From contig WJXW01000011.1 of the NCBI GenBank assembly GCA_015832175.1, positions 1,054,001-1,118,000 of the forward strand: a stretch of DNA of 64,000 bases. The letters run 5' to 3'. This DNA comes from Paraphaeosphaeria minitans. Its lineage: Eukaryota; Ascomycota; Dothideomycetes; Pleosporales; Didymosphaeriaceae. The stretch's first letter is position 1. Each line of letters begins with the position of its first letter. The translations under genes were made by a program, and so were the position numbers. The notes beneath the pieces are model-generated. The model was given only the letters and a program-made list of their open reading frames with translations. It was not told the origin of the DNA and searched no databases. Positions 23,450 through 36,600 of this stretch are shown here, in pieces.

Positions 23450-24411
23450 ATGTCAGATTTTGCGCCTCCTACGGTATGAAATGTTCCTGAATATCCGAGA
23501 GTGTCCACTGACAGGAGCAGGGGCCGCCTCCGCCTAAAGTGCCGGCAGGCTACAAGGCCGTTTGGAACGAGCAGTATAGCGAATACTTCTACGTCAACAT
23601 CTATACCAAGAAATCGCAGTGGGACAAACCCACCGAGCCCGTCTACCCACCCGGCGAAGGGCCACCCGAAGGCCCACCGCCTGCCTACCCCGCAGGATCT
23701 GGCGGTGCGCCTTACACTTCCACGGAGAAGAGCCACCTCCCCAGCAACAACCCCTACGGCCAGCATCAAGACATCAGTGAAGACGGTCGCCTGGCGCGCA
23801 AACTGCAAGAGGAAGAGCAGACCCGGGCAAGGTCGCACGCCGAACCTTCCGGCGCAGGCGCGGCGAGCGCTTACTACAGTTCCGCCCCGGCTGCCAACGC
23901 ATACCCAAATCCAGGCGGCAGTTCGTCGGCAGGCTTAACCTCAGGTTATGGTGACGCGAGCTCGCAAGATAGGGGCAAGAGCAAGGGCGGATTCTTGGGC
24001 AAACTGCTGGGCAAAGCGAGTGGTGGTGGCGGCTCCAGCCACGGATATCAACAGCAAGGCGGGTATGGTGGATATCCTCAGCAGCAAAGGTACTCGCAGC
24101 AGGGATACGGCGGATATGGACAACCTATGGGGGGTGGATACGGGCAGCCCATGATGGGTGGTGGTTATGGAGGGGGGATGTACGGAGGGCCGCAAAGGAA
24201 AACCGGAGGCATGGGAGCAGGCGGTGCTGCCGCGCTGGGTGTCGGTGGCGGCTTGCTGGGTGGTGTGTTGCTAGGAGAGGCCATTGGTGATGCTGGAGAT
24301 GGTGGCCATGGCGGAGGGGACTATGACGGCGGCGGGGACTACGGCGGGGACTACGGCGGAGACGGCGGTGGTGACATGGACGGAGGGGACATGGGTGGCG
24401 GCGACTTCTAG
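23450..24411 (+). CDS. WW-domain protein, Wwm1-like
   Basis: A 24-bp first exon (23450-23473, MSDFAPPT) is joined across a short intron (GTATGA...CAG) to an exon starting at 23521, or at 23515 if the upstream CAG is used; both keep frame (304 or 306 residues). I prefer 23521 as it gives PPTGPPPPKVP and a usable branch distance. A single WW domain lies at about residues 14-45 (AVWNEQYSEYFYVN...SQWDKP). The first signature Trp, expected after PxG, is Tyr here; the second Trp and the Pro are kept. Then come a Pro/Gly-rich region, GGFLGKLLGK, Gly/Gln/Tyr repeats, a Gly/Ala-rich possible membrane-associated helix (GVGGGLLGGVLLGEAIGD) and a Gly/Asp tail. Yeast Wwm1 binds the metacaspase Mca1. Orthology is inferred from architecture. 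Confidence 0.82.
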
Positions 24412-24641
24412 GTGTACTTTCGCGACTTCTATTATCTGTATGTTATGATTGCCTACACGTTGCTCAGCTTCACTCGTGTAAGTCGTGGAGCTGCACAGGT
24501 TGATCTATGACGTAGGTACGTCGTCCGTTAATCTGCAGCTAAAAATGTCAACCTTTATGTAATGATACCTAAGCTCCCGGCACCTTAGGAATGTCACATA
24601 ACATTCTCATGCTTAAATAATCATCGCACTTCGAAAACATA

Positions 24642-25938
24642 ATGGCCGCCGAGCAAAAGAAGCGCACCATTGTTATTATCGGTGCGTTACCCCTCGTTCT
24701 TCACGCACGCCAGCACCGCGCTCCGACCCCACCATGTGTATATTGACGAAATAGCAGGTGGCGGAATAATAGGTTCAACGACCGCCTACTTCCTCTCTCA
24801 ACATGCCAGTTTCAACAAAGAGAGGGATAGCATAACGCTACTCGAAGCGACTAAAATTGCGGGTGGAGCTTCCGGAAAAGCAGGCGGTCTTCTCGCTCTC
24901 TGGGCATACCCATCATGCATCGTTCCACTGTCCTACAAACTGCACCAAGAGTTGGCAGAAAAACATGGGGGTGTTGACCGTTGGGGCTATCGTGCAGTGC
25001 ACTGTGGTCAAGTTGATATGTATGGAACCCTGCATAAGAGCAAGGCTCCGTCGTCAACGGACAATGAGAGATTGGACTCCGTGTCTTTGGAAAAAAGGAG
25101 CAAAAAGGCTCTGGGACTTCTAAGAGCGGCTGGCGTTCCAAGGGAGCTGGACTGGGTGGCAGCAGAGGGCCTCAAAGCGTATGACGAGATGGGCACGCCG
25201 TCCACAACAGCACAGGTACACCCCTACCAATTCACGACCAGCATGGCCTCACTTGCGGAAGAACAAGGTGTCAACATCGTCTACGGAAGCGCAAAGAACA
25301 TCACCCAGGAAGCGGGAGCCGTCAAGTCAGTAACATACAAGCCGCGGGACGGCGGCGAAGAAAAGACCTTGACGGCTGACACCATAATACTGACCGCCGG
25401 CCCCTGGACGAAGAGTATATGGCCCATGGCCCCGATCTCGGCCCTTCGTGCGCACTCCGTCACAATAAAACCGAGCCGTCCCGTCTCCGCATTTTGCCTG
25501 TTCACATCCATCGACCTCCCTCGCCGGAACGCACGAACGTCCAAGACCGTAACACCTGAGATCTACGCCCGCCCCAATAACGAAGTATACGCCTGCGGTG
25601 AAGGCGATACGCTAATTCCCCTGCCTGCTTCGTCGGACCTCGTCGAGGTGGACGAGTCCAGGTGCCAGGACATCGTAGACGAGGTCACATCTATATCGGA
25701 GGAGCTAAGAGATGGAGAGGTCACAGCAAAACAAGCGTGCTATCTGCCCAATGTCAGCAGAGGAGGAGGTCCGATGGTTGGCGAGACCAAAGTGAGAGGC
25801 TTGTTGATGGGTGCTGGGCACACGTGCTGGGGCATCCAGAATGCGCCTGGAACTGCGAAGTGTCTTAGTGAACTAGTGTGGGATGGGAAGGTTCAGAGTG
25901 CGGATTTGAGTAGCTTGGATCCGAGAAAGTACATGTAG
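24642..25938 (+). CDS. FAD-dependent oxidoreductase of the DAO family, TDA3-like
   Basis: Two exons, 24642-24681 and 24758-25938, give 406 residues. The 76-bp intron (GTGCGT...AGCAG) splits the dinucleotide-binding motif; the join reads TIVIIGGGIIGSTTAYFL, a GxGxxG Rossmann loop. It is followed by LLEATKIAGGASGKAGGLL and LWAYPSCIVPLSYKLH, typical of the fungal branch that includes yeast Tda3, a putative oxidoreductase linked to endosomal traffic. A late block, GETKVRGLLMGAGHTCWGI, is the expected second FAD contact region. No signal peptide is visible. The substrate is unknown. The gene is complete and undamaged. Start ATG at 24642 is supported by the short basic leader preceding the first beta strand. 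Confidence 0.86.
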
Positions 25939-27196
25939 AGAGCAGCGCAGCGCTGGTGTGCAAACCTGCGGATGAGCTGCTGTGACTAACTGATTTTGAA
26001 AGTATCATTAAATACGTTAATCCAGTTCCTCTACTTTAACCTTAGGATTCCTTAATTAATATCAAAAGTGGTATATACTGCAAAAACTTTAAAGCAGTGT
26101 ACTATAGGTGGTGCATATATTATCAACACTGGTTTCAGAGGCCCTAGTTCTAACAGACTTTATAATAATATTAGTTGTTGCTATCTCTATAGCCTCATAT
26201 TGGTGGCTGAATGATTGTGACAGGGTGGGCGGTTTTCTGCGTGTGCTCACAGATTGCCAAGCCACGGTAGGTAGGTACGGTACCCCAAACAATCAGACCC
26301 GTCTCGACTCTCTGGCAACATTCCCCATGTACCTATGTGTCGTTGCGATGCACCCACCGGTTGCTGTGTCTTGGCTCGTCTCTTCGCCGCACTCTATATT
26401 GCTTGATTAGGAAGGCCACGATGGCGGAACCCTTGGCAAATCTAGGCATCATCTCTTCCCGACAGCTTGGAAATGCTACGCAGGACGCGCTACGGTCTCA
26501 CCGTCTGGGTCATTTGCCATTCAGTTGGAACCTTTAAGTCTGTGATCCATATGCCAGCCAGCCGTCATCGTCTGAAAAAAACAAAATGAATATCTACAGT
26601 GGAAGGTAAGAAGGTACCGTAGCAGTTGCAGCTGGTTCTCCACGCCTCGCTCATGCGTCTACAAGAACATGACTGCGAAATGTGGCCTTATCTCTCGCAA
26701 GCTGCCGCGCCCTTGGCACTGCCGCTTTGAATGGTTCCATTGCCTCCTACCTAATAGGTAAGCTCCATCTCCGCGATCGTAGTCTAGGTCCAAAGCTTGA
26801 ATGTGTCTTGTGGTGCGATTGCCAACGGTCACAGTATTTACCAAGCCATGGAAGCATTCTTTCGAATCGTCTAGCCAGATACCAGAGACTTGGGACCTCG
26901 CAAGTCGTAATAGACCAGCAATAACAGGCGAATGATAGAGGCGCATGCACTCTCGGTAACTGCATGGCGGGGGTGCACTGACAGAAGGGCACAGCAACCC
27001 TGTGCCCATCAGGCTAATGCTGTTCTTTGGTCCCACTGCTGGTATACTATATGAGGAGTCGCTCCGACTAGCCAGCATAGGTCGTGCGGTCGTTCAGTTT
27101 CAACCTCGATTTCTTGGCTTATTCCAAAGCCTCGCAGCCTGCACGCTCACACATCCCTCTCTTTCGTTATCTTCGAGGATCCCCAGACCTCTCGAG
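25939..27196. other. Intergenic; contains an AT-rich possible repeat relic
   Basis: About 1.26 kb. The first part, about 25985-26210, is AT-rich and poor in CpA/TpG compared with its flanks, possibly a small RIP-affected relic, but no family could be assigned. GTAGGTAGGTACGGTACC occurs near 26265-26283. The right part is the PTR2 promoter region. Confidence 0.45.
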
Positions 27197-29261
27197 ATGG
27201 CTGTCAATACACGCGCAAGCCTGGAGGTCACCAAGGGCGCGAGCGCAATTGAACCCACTCCCCTCGACGCCAGCACCTCAAGCCTGAACATCGAGGATGA
27301 TGAGCACCTACTGGGTCCTTTTCCCACGGAGGAAGAGTGGGCCACTCTGCCCCGTGTCGCCGGTTCTATCCCTTGGACCGCTTGGACTGTAGCCTGTGTC
27401 GAATTTGTAGAACGCTTCAGCTACTACGGTACCAGTGCAGTTTGTATGCTAGTCACTATGCAAGTCGATAGCGGAGAAACACACTTACATTGCAATCAGT
27501 CGTCAACTTCATACAGAAGCCTCTTCCTCCTGGCTCGAAGACCGGTGCTGGTTTCTTGAAGAAGCCAGGCTCCGGTGCCTTGGATATGGGCCAGCGTGCA
27601 TCGACTGGCTTGACTCAGTTCAACCAGTTCTGGTCTTACTTCACGCCCCTCTTCGGCGCCTGGCTTGCCGATGAGTACTGGGGTCGCTACAAAACGATTC
27701 AGTACGCCAATCTCGTCGCGGTCATCGGGCATATCCTGCTCATTTTTTCCGCGATCCCCCAAGTCATCACGAAGCCAAACACTGCCATCGGGATATTCTC
27801 CGTCGGACTGGTCATCATGGGTATTGGTACCGGCGGCTTCAAGTCGAACATCTCCCCATTGATCGCCGAGCAATACAAGAACCGGAAAGCGTACGTTCGC
27901 ACCAAGAAGCATGGTAGCAAGGAGATTGTGGACCCAGCCACTACGGCTGCACGCATCTACATTTACTTCTACTTCCTAATCAACTGCGGGTCGCTTACTG
28001 GATCCCTTGCGATGGTGTACTCGGAGCATTTTGTTGGCTTTTGGCTATCGTTCACGCTGCCAACATTCTGCTATCTTATATGCCCGCTCATTCTCGTCCT
28101 CTTCAAGAAGCACTACATTGTGACTCCGCCCACTGGTTCGGTCTTTGGAAAAGCTTTCAAGCTCATTCGATTGGCAGTGAAAAATGGCTCTCGGAAGAAT
28201 ATCTGGAAAGACGAACAGTTCTGGGAGCGCGTCAAGCCGAGCGCACTGCGTGCTAGTGGCAAGGATGTTCCCTCTTGGATGAACTTCGATGATGCGTGGG
28301 TCGATGAAGTTCGACGTGGTGTGGTCGCTTGCAAAGTGTTCGTGTGGTGTAAGCATACAACCATTCACCACCCACACACAGAGCCGTAACTAATTTTCCA
28401 ACAACCTAGATCCGCTCTACTTCCTGTCCTATAACCAGATGCTGTTAGTGTCTCTTCTTTTCACTCTAAAGTGTCCAAACTACTAAGATTGATATAGGAA
28501 TAATCTGGTATCTCAAGCCGGCACGATGAACCTCGGATCCACTCCTAATGATATTGTTGCGAAGCTGAACCCCATCTTCATCATCATCGTTATTCCCATC
28601 ATGGATTTCATTGTGTACCCGGGTCTTCGGAAGGCGGGCATTGTGTTCTCCCCCATCAAAAAGATTACTGCTGGTTTTGCACTGTCCTCTTTGGCTATGG
28701 TCACAGCCTGCGTCATCCAATATTACATCTATAAGATGTCTCCGTGCGGGAAAGAAATCAACGCATTGAGCAAAACACGCAAGGATTGCAACGCAGACAT
28801 CTCTGTCTGGGTTCAAGTCTTCCCATACGGTCTCATAGGAATGTCCGAGGTTCTCGCTTCCATCACCAAGCTTGAGTAAGCTTTACCCCCCACTCGATCC
28901 CTACGTTTCCGCTAAGAATCGTTATAGATACGCATACACCAAAGCTCCCACTAACATGAAGTCAACTGTCCAAGCCATTGCTCTGTTCACCTCCGCGGTC
29001 TCCTCTGCGCTTGGCCAGGCGCTCGTCTCCCTCTCCGAAGATCCTCTGCTCGAGTGGAACTACGGCGCTGTGGCTGTCGTGTCCATGTTCGGCGCTATTG
29101 GCTTCTATCTCACCTTCCGTAAGGCGGATAAGCAGGAAGATGCTTTGAACGCCCTAAAGGCATCTGCTTATGTCGGGAGCAAGGCCGTGGATGTTGAGAA
29201 TAAAGCTTTCGTTCAGGTCACGATGAAGGGTGAGAAGCACGAGCAAACTGGGTTAAACTAG
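27197..29261 (+). CDS. PTR2: Proton-coupled peptide transporter, PTR2 type
   Basis: Five exons: 27197-27443, 27500-28348, 28410-28443, 28498-28875 and 28928-29261; 613 residues, all junctions in phase. Family motifs are intact: E-x-x-E-R-F as ACVEFVERFSYYG in TM1, the signature FYFLINCGSLTG, and DEYWGRYKTIQYANLV. Exon 3 encodes only PLYFLSYNQM with flanking half codons. About 12 hydrophobic segments are seen, with a cytosolic loop in the middle (WKDEQFWERVKPSALR). The product should import di- and tripeptides across the plasma membrane. No obvious nitrogen-response element array was identified upstream. It is the last intact gene before the AT-rich block. Paralogues are common in ascomycetes, so strict orthology to yeast PTR2 is inferred. 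Confidence 0.92.
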
Positions 29262-30150
29262 GAAAACAAAACAGCCACACCTTGAAGGTGTAAAGGTCTG
29301 GACTTTGGGCGTGGAACGTGGTAAGTTTTAACCAGACGGTATGAAGGGATACCAGTGGAGCCGTCTCGCTTCGGATATTATAGTCCGTGCTACTATGCTA
29401 TAGTTTGGCACATGCCCTTTGTTACATTGTTCACATCAAGTGCTTTACTACGACTTTGAAGCGCAATCATATCGGTTGTGGCAACTCTGTATTGAGCACT
29501 CATAAAATATCCACCCTGCACACCTGGGCAGCCAAGTACTCACGGTATATACCGCGAGTTAATCTTTGGTCAAAGTATGGCCGCACTATTTCTCAGATAA
29601 TGGCTCCACAAATAGTCATGATCACTGAAAGCATAGGGGTTTTCAGCTTCAGCGTGACCAACGCCCTGTACTTTTCGTTCTCTTTTGTTTCGTACTGTGG
29701 AGGTGCCACACACTTGTGTTTTTGTGCGTAGAAGCCCCTCAAATAAGTAGTCCACACTACAGAACGTTGGAAGAAGGTGACTCCGTACGCCAAGAATACG
29801 GTACTGCTGCTACGATGCGAGTTTTATAAATATTTGCCATAGTTGTGCGGCAATCGTCATTCACAAGCCAGTGTCATCTTAGCTTCCACATGGGCCTTAT
29901 CTCAAATCCATGGTACTTGCGGGCGCTCCCACATTCCAAAACCCAATTTGACGCTCTCAAAACTTGCTCATAGGCAGATGGGCTGAAGTTGTACTGACAG
30001 CAGCACCCCAGATCACAAACGCGAATCGTGAACATCAGAAGATACACAAAATCCCGGATAGATAGATTCTCTTACTCGGGAAGGAATTGCTTGTTACATA
30101 AGTGAGCGGTAGAATGCATGTGGCCACCAAAAATATAAGTAACATGATTA
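29262..30150. other. Intergenic, no supported gene
   Basis: About 890 bp of moderate AT content between PTR2 and the TauD fragment. Short frames only; no domain recognised on either strand. Confidence 0.5.
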
Positions 30151-30420
30151 CTACATCATAGAAAGCGCTTCCCGTCGACCCTTGCTCTTCAGGTCGAGGT
30201 ATGGAGCCTCGCCCAAGCTACAAACGCGATCGCCCGCTCTTGGATCATGATAATCGTAGGTAGCACAGTGCCACATACTTCGGTTGTCCCAGATGGCTAG
30301 GTCGTTTGTTCGCCATTTAAATCTGTGGAAATAAGGGTCTATGGTATTTAGATCATCTATCGCGTACGTGTGAAAGAGTTCTCTTTTGCACATGCGCCTG
30401 CACGCCACAGTTATGAGCCT
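30151..30420 (-). pseudogene. C-terminal fragment of a TauD/TfdA-family dioxygenase
   Basis: About 85-90 residues ending at a TAG at 30151-30153 match the C-terminal third of fungal TauD-like Fe(II)/2-oxoglutarate dioxygenases: FKWRTNDLAIWDNRSMWHCA, with His as the distal iron ligand, and GDRVCSLGEAPY, with Arg as the 2-oxoglutarate contact. The region that should carry the H-x-D motif is absent: upstream sequence turns into AT-rich repeat DNA at about 30,450. The fragment itself keeps normal composition and an open frame, so loss of the 5' part by transposon insertion or rearrangement is the simplest explanation. A 5' exon elsewhere cannot be excluded from this window. Confidence 0.75.
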
Positions 30421-30449
30421 GACGCTTTTGAACGTAGAAAGTCTCTCTC

Positions 30450-33224
30450 TACGCGATTAAAACAAGCTTAGGAATACTGCTTAGCTACTCCTATTATTAA
30501 GATATATTTTCTAAACTACCCTTTAAATAATCTAGCTTCTTCTGTAGCTGTTCCTATATATATTCTTAATAATAGAGTATTTTAGCTAAACTAGTATATA
30601 TAGCTATAGTTCTACGCGCTTAGCTCTAGCGTATAGGATAAAGTAGACCTAGATTACTCTAAAAATACAAACCTCCTACATAAAGATATACTACTTACGC
30701 TACAGCTTTTAGATAGGACTATTAGCGCTAGAGATAGAACTAAGTATAAAAACGTACTTTAGCTATTTAATATAAATATAAAAACCTAGTAAGTACGTAA
30801 TGGCTATATTTAAGAGCTCTAGAAGTAGGTTAATACTATAGTAGATCTAAAACCACTTACTCTAGTAATAATAGTAATTATAAAGAACTATAAACCTACT
30901 TTGTAGACTTTTATATCATAATTATATTTATTCTTAGCGCTATCTCTAGTAACTATAGCTAACTTTATTTATAAATAGTATTATAATTAGTTTAATAAGG
31001 CTTACTAGAAAACCTAATTTCTAAAATAGTAGATTTATAATTAGTATATACTTTATATAAAAGTAAAATCTTCCTAAGTTATAAACGTATAAAGGTAGTT
31101 TACTATATAAGACTTCTTAGAAGTAGTAAGTAAATACGCCCTAGACTAGATATAGAAGAAGTAGTAGTTATTATAGGCTATACCCTAATAGATATCATCG
31201 TTCTGCACGCTTTAACCTTAGGCTTATTAAGTCCTTTAGATCTAATCTTCTAACCCTAGATATATAAGTTTAGTAGTGGAAGCTTGTCTTCTACTCTTTA
31301 TAAATTTATAAAAGTATCACCTTTAGCAATTTGGCTTATTAAGTATTAAGCCCCTTATATTAAATTCGTTACTTCTTCCTACTATAGGGTAGGATATCTT
31401 TATTACCTACTAACGTTACTAAGCAACACCCACAAACTATAGATTTAGAACTAGGAGCGTCTACTAAAGCTTTTTATCTAAGTATAAATAAGTATGTATA
31501 ATAAGCGTATTACCTATAGTAAAACGCAGGATAGAATAATAAAAGAATTATCTACCTCTTTAACTTAGAGCTTAAGGCCCTAAAAGTAAAAGTAATAGAT
31601 ATGTAATAGTTCTTTATAGAAGTATAGGCCCTGACCTATTACAAAGATAGTTTTTAGGCGTAGGGACATAACCTTTAGAGGGGCGTAGAGATAGCGCCTA
31701 GGGCGTTATAAGACCCCTATATAGTAACTAGGAGCACTACTACTAACTTTGCGATTAGGTAGTAATTAGCTTTACTAGAGAAATTACTTATAGAAATAGT
31801 AATAAAGTGTAAGCTAAGTTACTACTTAAAGATTATAGACCTAGTCTACTTTAACAGTAATTAAAAGGATTACTGCTAGTTGAGAATAGTTATATAATAT
31901 AAGTTATTAGAGAATAGACACCTCCTTAGGAGTATACCTAAATATATTATAAGTTAATTATCTAGAAGAGCTTCTATAATAGGCCTTACCTATTTAGAGA
32001 AACACCCTAACTACTCTAATATAGAATTTTAGGACATTCTAAACTAGAACTTTCTAGATTACCTTACTAAAGAAGTAGGGCGTAATTGTCTCTTTATAAT
32101 AAAATAGGGTATATAGAAACTCTAGGACTTTAACCTAGATTTTAATAACTACGCCATAGAGGTAGGGGAAAGTAATAATTATAGAGTAAAAAGTATCTAC
32201 CTTCTTACCTTTATAATAGGCCTCTAAAATAGACTAGTAATAGTTAATATTAATTCTACCTAGAGCCTCTTAGAGCTTTAGTAGAAGGTAGGAAAGATTA
32301 AAGAGAATCTATTCTAGAATAAAACTTACGAACTAGCCTAGATAGTAAAGATAGTAGAGTTAAATAAAATAGACTAGGAGTCTATAAAAGCTAGTGCTAA
32401 GAGGCCTAACTACGAGCTAAATTATAACTAATAAAGCCCTACTAAGAAGAAAAAAGTAAAGTACACTAGGCGTAATAACACGCGTTTTAGGTCTCTAAGG
32501 CTAAGCTAGAAAAGCGTTAGAGGCATAACGCCTACTTCTATTATAAAAAAACTAAATATTATATAAAACAGTGTAGGCTTCTCTTAGCTAATAAGCCTAC
32601 TCTAGCCCACTTAGTAAAGGTGCGCTAAAGAAGTAACAAGTTAGAAGTTAACTCGAATAACTTTATTAGTTTAGAAAACTAGACCTTTCTAGTAATAGTT
32701 ATCCCTAGAAGGAGCACGTAGGGAATAATTAGTATAGTTTAATAACTTTAGAAGGTTATAGCTAGACTTAACTCTAGTTATAGTACACTCTCTTATTAAT
32801 AATATTATATTCGCTTCTATAATAATTAATTCAGAATGCCTAACTTTTAGTTTAGTGCTAAAAAAACTAGTATAGAAAGCACGCCTATAGCGTACCTACC
32901 TAACGCACTAATAATAGATAATAAGTATTAGTAGCGCTAAACTATACGTAAAACACGCAGTTTAAGTATCTATAAATATAAATAAATATAAAGAGACAAT
33001 ATAGTTATATATTACGCTAGATAATAGCGCCTATAACATTGTTCTAGGGTTACTATAGATAAAGAAGAACTAAGTTTAGTTAAACCTAAATAAGAAGTTA
33101 ATTTAGATTAGACAATTACGCACTAGATTTTAAAAATATAAAAATTACACACTACTTAATAAACCTAGGGGAGTTAACGTAGCCACCTTTCTGGCCCTAA
33201 ACTATAGGAATAAGAGGGAAAAGA
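30450..33224 (+). mobile_element. Gypsy element A, left part (gag and start of protease), degenerate
   Basis: No left LTR could be identified. Stretches of gag-like sequence run on the plus strand, and at 32,535-32,575 a CCHC zinc knuckle is recognisable as FYYKKTKYYIKQC, in which the first Cys and the His have become Tyr, as RIP would cause. The reading continues into a region before 33,224 where the element is cut by element B. The other half of element A (RT) resumes at 54,636 next to the matching target duplication. The first 700 bp or so (30,450-31,150) could not be assigned and may be a different repeat. Confidence 0.6.
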
Positions 33225-33687
33225 TGTTAGGATCCAGCTGCGCATGAGCAGCGGGGCACGAGCTTATTATACTTCTAGACTACTAGTCCGCTAGAGTTAG
33301 CTAACTAAGCAGTTAGGTAATAGGTTATAGGTCCTAAGGGTCCTAAAGACTGCACAGGCCTTACCTGTATAGGAACTTTAGGATATATAGGACTCGCCCA
33401 CATAGGGCTCTAGGACATATAGGACTCTAGGACATATAGGACTCTAGAATATATAGGATTCTAGAACGTGTAGGATTACTTAGTATATAGGAACACAAGA
33501 ATAAGCTTCTTATACTTATATTTAATCTATTTATTAATCTATTATTTAGATTCTAGTAGACTATATTATTAACTTATTACACTTTATAAGATACTATTAT
33601 ATTAATAAGACCTTCTAGCTCTGTAAGTACTCCTGCCTAAGAACTAACCTTAACCCTTTAGGACTAGCTACCCTCTTAGATTTAACA
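33225..33687 (+). repeat. 5' LTR of Gypsy element B
   Basis: 463 bp, starts TGTTAGGATCC and ends GGATTTAACA-like (TAGATTTAACA). It aligns along its length with the 3' LTR pieces and with the inverted LTR at 58,310-58,790. It contains a ~17-bp internal repeat (TCTAGGACATATAGGAC) at about 33,405-33,475. Confidence 0.9.
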
Positions 33688-36600
33688 TTTTAAACACCTT
33701 TAATATAAGTACTTTATAAACTTATATCTCTTTTACAGCTTTAGACGCTACTAAGATTACTCCTATAAAGGATAGTAGTAAAGCGCATAAACCTAATCTC
33801 TACTTTAGTAAATAATTTTAAACTAACGTCTAGATTCTTTAGTTAGACCTCTACTTCTTTAACTTAAATAAATCTCTTAAAGATAAGAAAAAGGTTATCT
33901 TTACAGTAATATATATATAAGGAGATATAGGATTATAGATCTATCTTTACCTTAAAAAGTACCTAAGAATAGACTATAATAATAATAATAATAATTACGT
34001 AAATAAGCACGCTAATGCAGTTAATATTATTAAAAATTATAATAACTTTAAGAAATGCCTTAAATAACTTTTTAAAATTGCTAATAAGAACTCTATTATA
34101 AAAGTAAAAATTTAGACTATAATTTAGAAATAATTAGTAGCTAAGTATATAGCTAAGTTTCGTAGATACGCTGTGTAGCTTAACTAGAATAATAAATCTC
34201 TTTAGGACATATACAAATAAGAACTTAAATAGAAACTATATAAGGAACTCTTATATAGTAGTGCGTAAATTACTAACCTTAAGGAACTATATAAAGAAAC
34301 TATTAGAATTAATAGAGAATAGTTTTTACTATAATAAGAGCTTCACTAAAATCCTAAGGTAATAAGCTTTAGATAACTAGTAAAAGTGATTTATAAGAAC
34401 CCTATTAGAATTATCTAAAAGTAATAACTAAGGAACTACTAGAGATATAAACTAATAGAAGATGTCTTGTTTAACTATATAGGTAAAGGAAAAGGAGGAA
34501 AAATAGGCCTTAAGCAGCCTAATAAACACGTCTCTAATAAAAGTTAATAACTAATAACTAAGGCCTATAAATGCTTTATATGTAGTAAAGTAGGCCATAT
34601 AGCTAGAAACTATAGATTAAAGAACAAAGTCTATTAAACTAAGTTAAATATACTAACTATTAAAGACTAAGAACCTAATAAGGAATAAGAAGTTATTATA
34701 ACACTATTTAGCCACTAACACGTTACACTAGAATAAAATAAGTAATTACATTTACCTAACTTATAATTATACAAAGATCTAGAAGACAACTCTAACATAT
34801 ACTATAACGTAGAAGACGTAGAAGAGATACTAAGATCTTTTACTTTTTACTTATAAAGTAGGCAGGAAGAAAATAACCCTATATTTCTTAAGTATAAACT
34901 AAATGTTTAGGACTACATAGAACCCTACTAGGCACTAAAAGGGATATAACCCTATAAAAATAAGAAATTAGACTACGTACTAAAGTACTACCTAGACTAC
35001 TAAAATCCTATATACTAATTCTATATATAAACGCATTGCGAAGAAATAATATACGTATAATATAAAGCAGAGAAAGAGGAGAATAAGAAATAACCTAGAA
35101 GGAAACTGCACTATAAATAAGTATAAATAAAATACTCTATTACAGCTTACAACAAACACCTTTAAAATAAATAATAAGTAAAAGACTTTCCTTACCTCAC
35201 GCTAAAGGGTAATAAATGCTGTAATATACTTATTAATAGAAACTATATATAACTATACTAGTATACATGTCTAAACTAAGACTATAAATACTACTATATA
35301 GCTAAACATTTAGACAGCCTTATAAACTGCCCTATGTAAGAAGTAATAACAGAACTACTAATTTAACTAAATATATAAAAATAGTAAAGACTGTAGGAGG
35401 AAAAATAGAAAAACATCTTTATAGGAAGAAGAAGAAGATAATCTACATAAGCTATATACTTAAGAATAATAATAGAAGCAGATACTTAGAAATATATACT
35501 AGGCACCTAAACTTAATTATAATCTATATAAATAGATGTCTTTTTTAGGCCTAAACTTAAATAAGAAAACGCCTTTATTAAACTAAATACTATAGTAAGC
35601 ATAGTATTAGTTAAGCTACTAGTATAGCTTAAAAGAATGTAGGCTTAAGCTCTTATAAACTTAAAAGTAGAAAAGAACTTTATACCTTATTAGATAGTAA
35701 GATAAGCAGGACTTATAATATTAAAGAAAAAAGTACCCTATATTATCTATGTCGCGAATAGATCCCTAATGCCTAAGACACCTTAGATATACTAGAAGGT
35801 TACTACTATAATAACAGTCTAAGGATATAGAGAGGAACTTACCTTAGATATCTTACTAGGATCTAAGTATAAGTTAGTCTTAGAATTACTTTAGTTAATA
35901 ATACACAACTTATAGATTAACTAGGGTACAAAGAAAATATTATTTAAACACTATAATTATGTGTTATAAGTAAAGCCTACGTATTAACTAAAAATGATAG
36001 TAGATAAGGAAGTTATTAATAATATAATACCGCAATAGATAGTTAAAAAACAGAAGCACACCTTAGTAGACGCTAGTAGGAACTACTAGGTTAAGAAGCG
36101 CGAAAAGAAAGATAATAGTATACTTCTTACTTTATTAAGAGAGTACAGGAAATAGATATATATATTTACAGAAAAAGAAGGAAAAGTAAACCTACCTAAA
36201 CATTAACCCTAGGATCTTATAATAGACTTAGAAGAAGAGAAGACGCCACCCTTTAGACTATAATATAGTAAGATAGGAGAAGAACTCCTTAAAGAATGTA
36301 ATTTTATTAAGACAAACTTTAAGAAAGGATATATATAACTATTAAAGTTACTAGTAGTAAGCCCTTCTATATTTATTAAAAAAAAGGATAGATTAGATAG
36401 ACTATGCGTTAACTACTAATAACTTAATAATATAATAATAAAGAACTAATATCTACTACTAAATATTACAGAGTTACAAGATTAACTATCTTAAGCTAAG
36501 ATATTTATAATAATAGATCTAAGAGACAGTTACTACCTTATATAAATTAAGAAAGGTAAAGAATAGAAAACAGCGTTTTAATTACGCTATAGACTATTTA

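Noticed and set aside
29500..29830. Overlapping short frames on both strands (60-114 codons) after PTR2
   Set aside because: No conserved motif, no intron logic and no matching neighbour; treated as chance frames in intergenic DNA.
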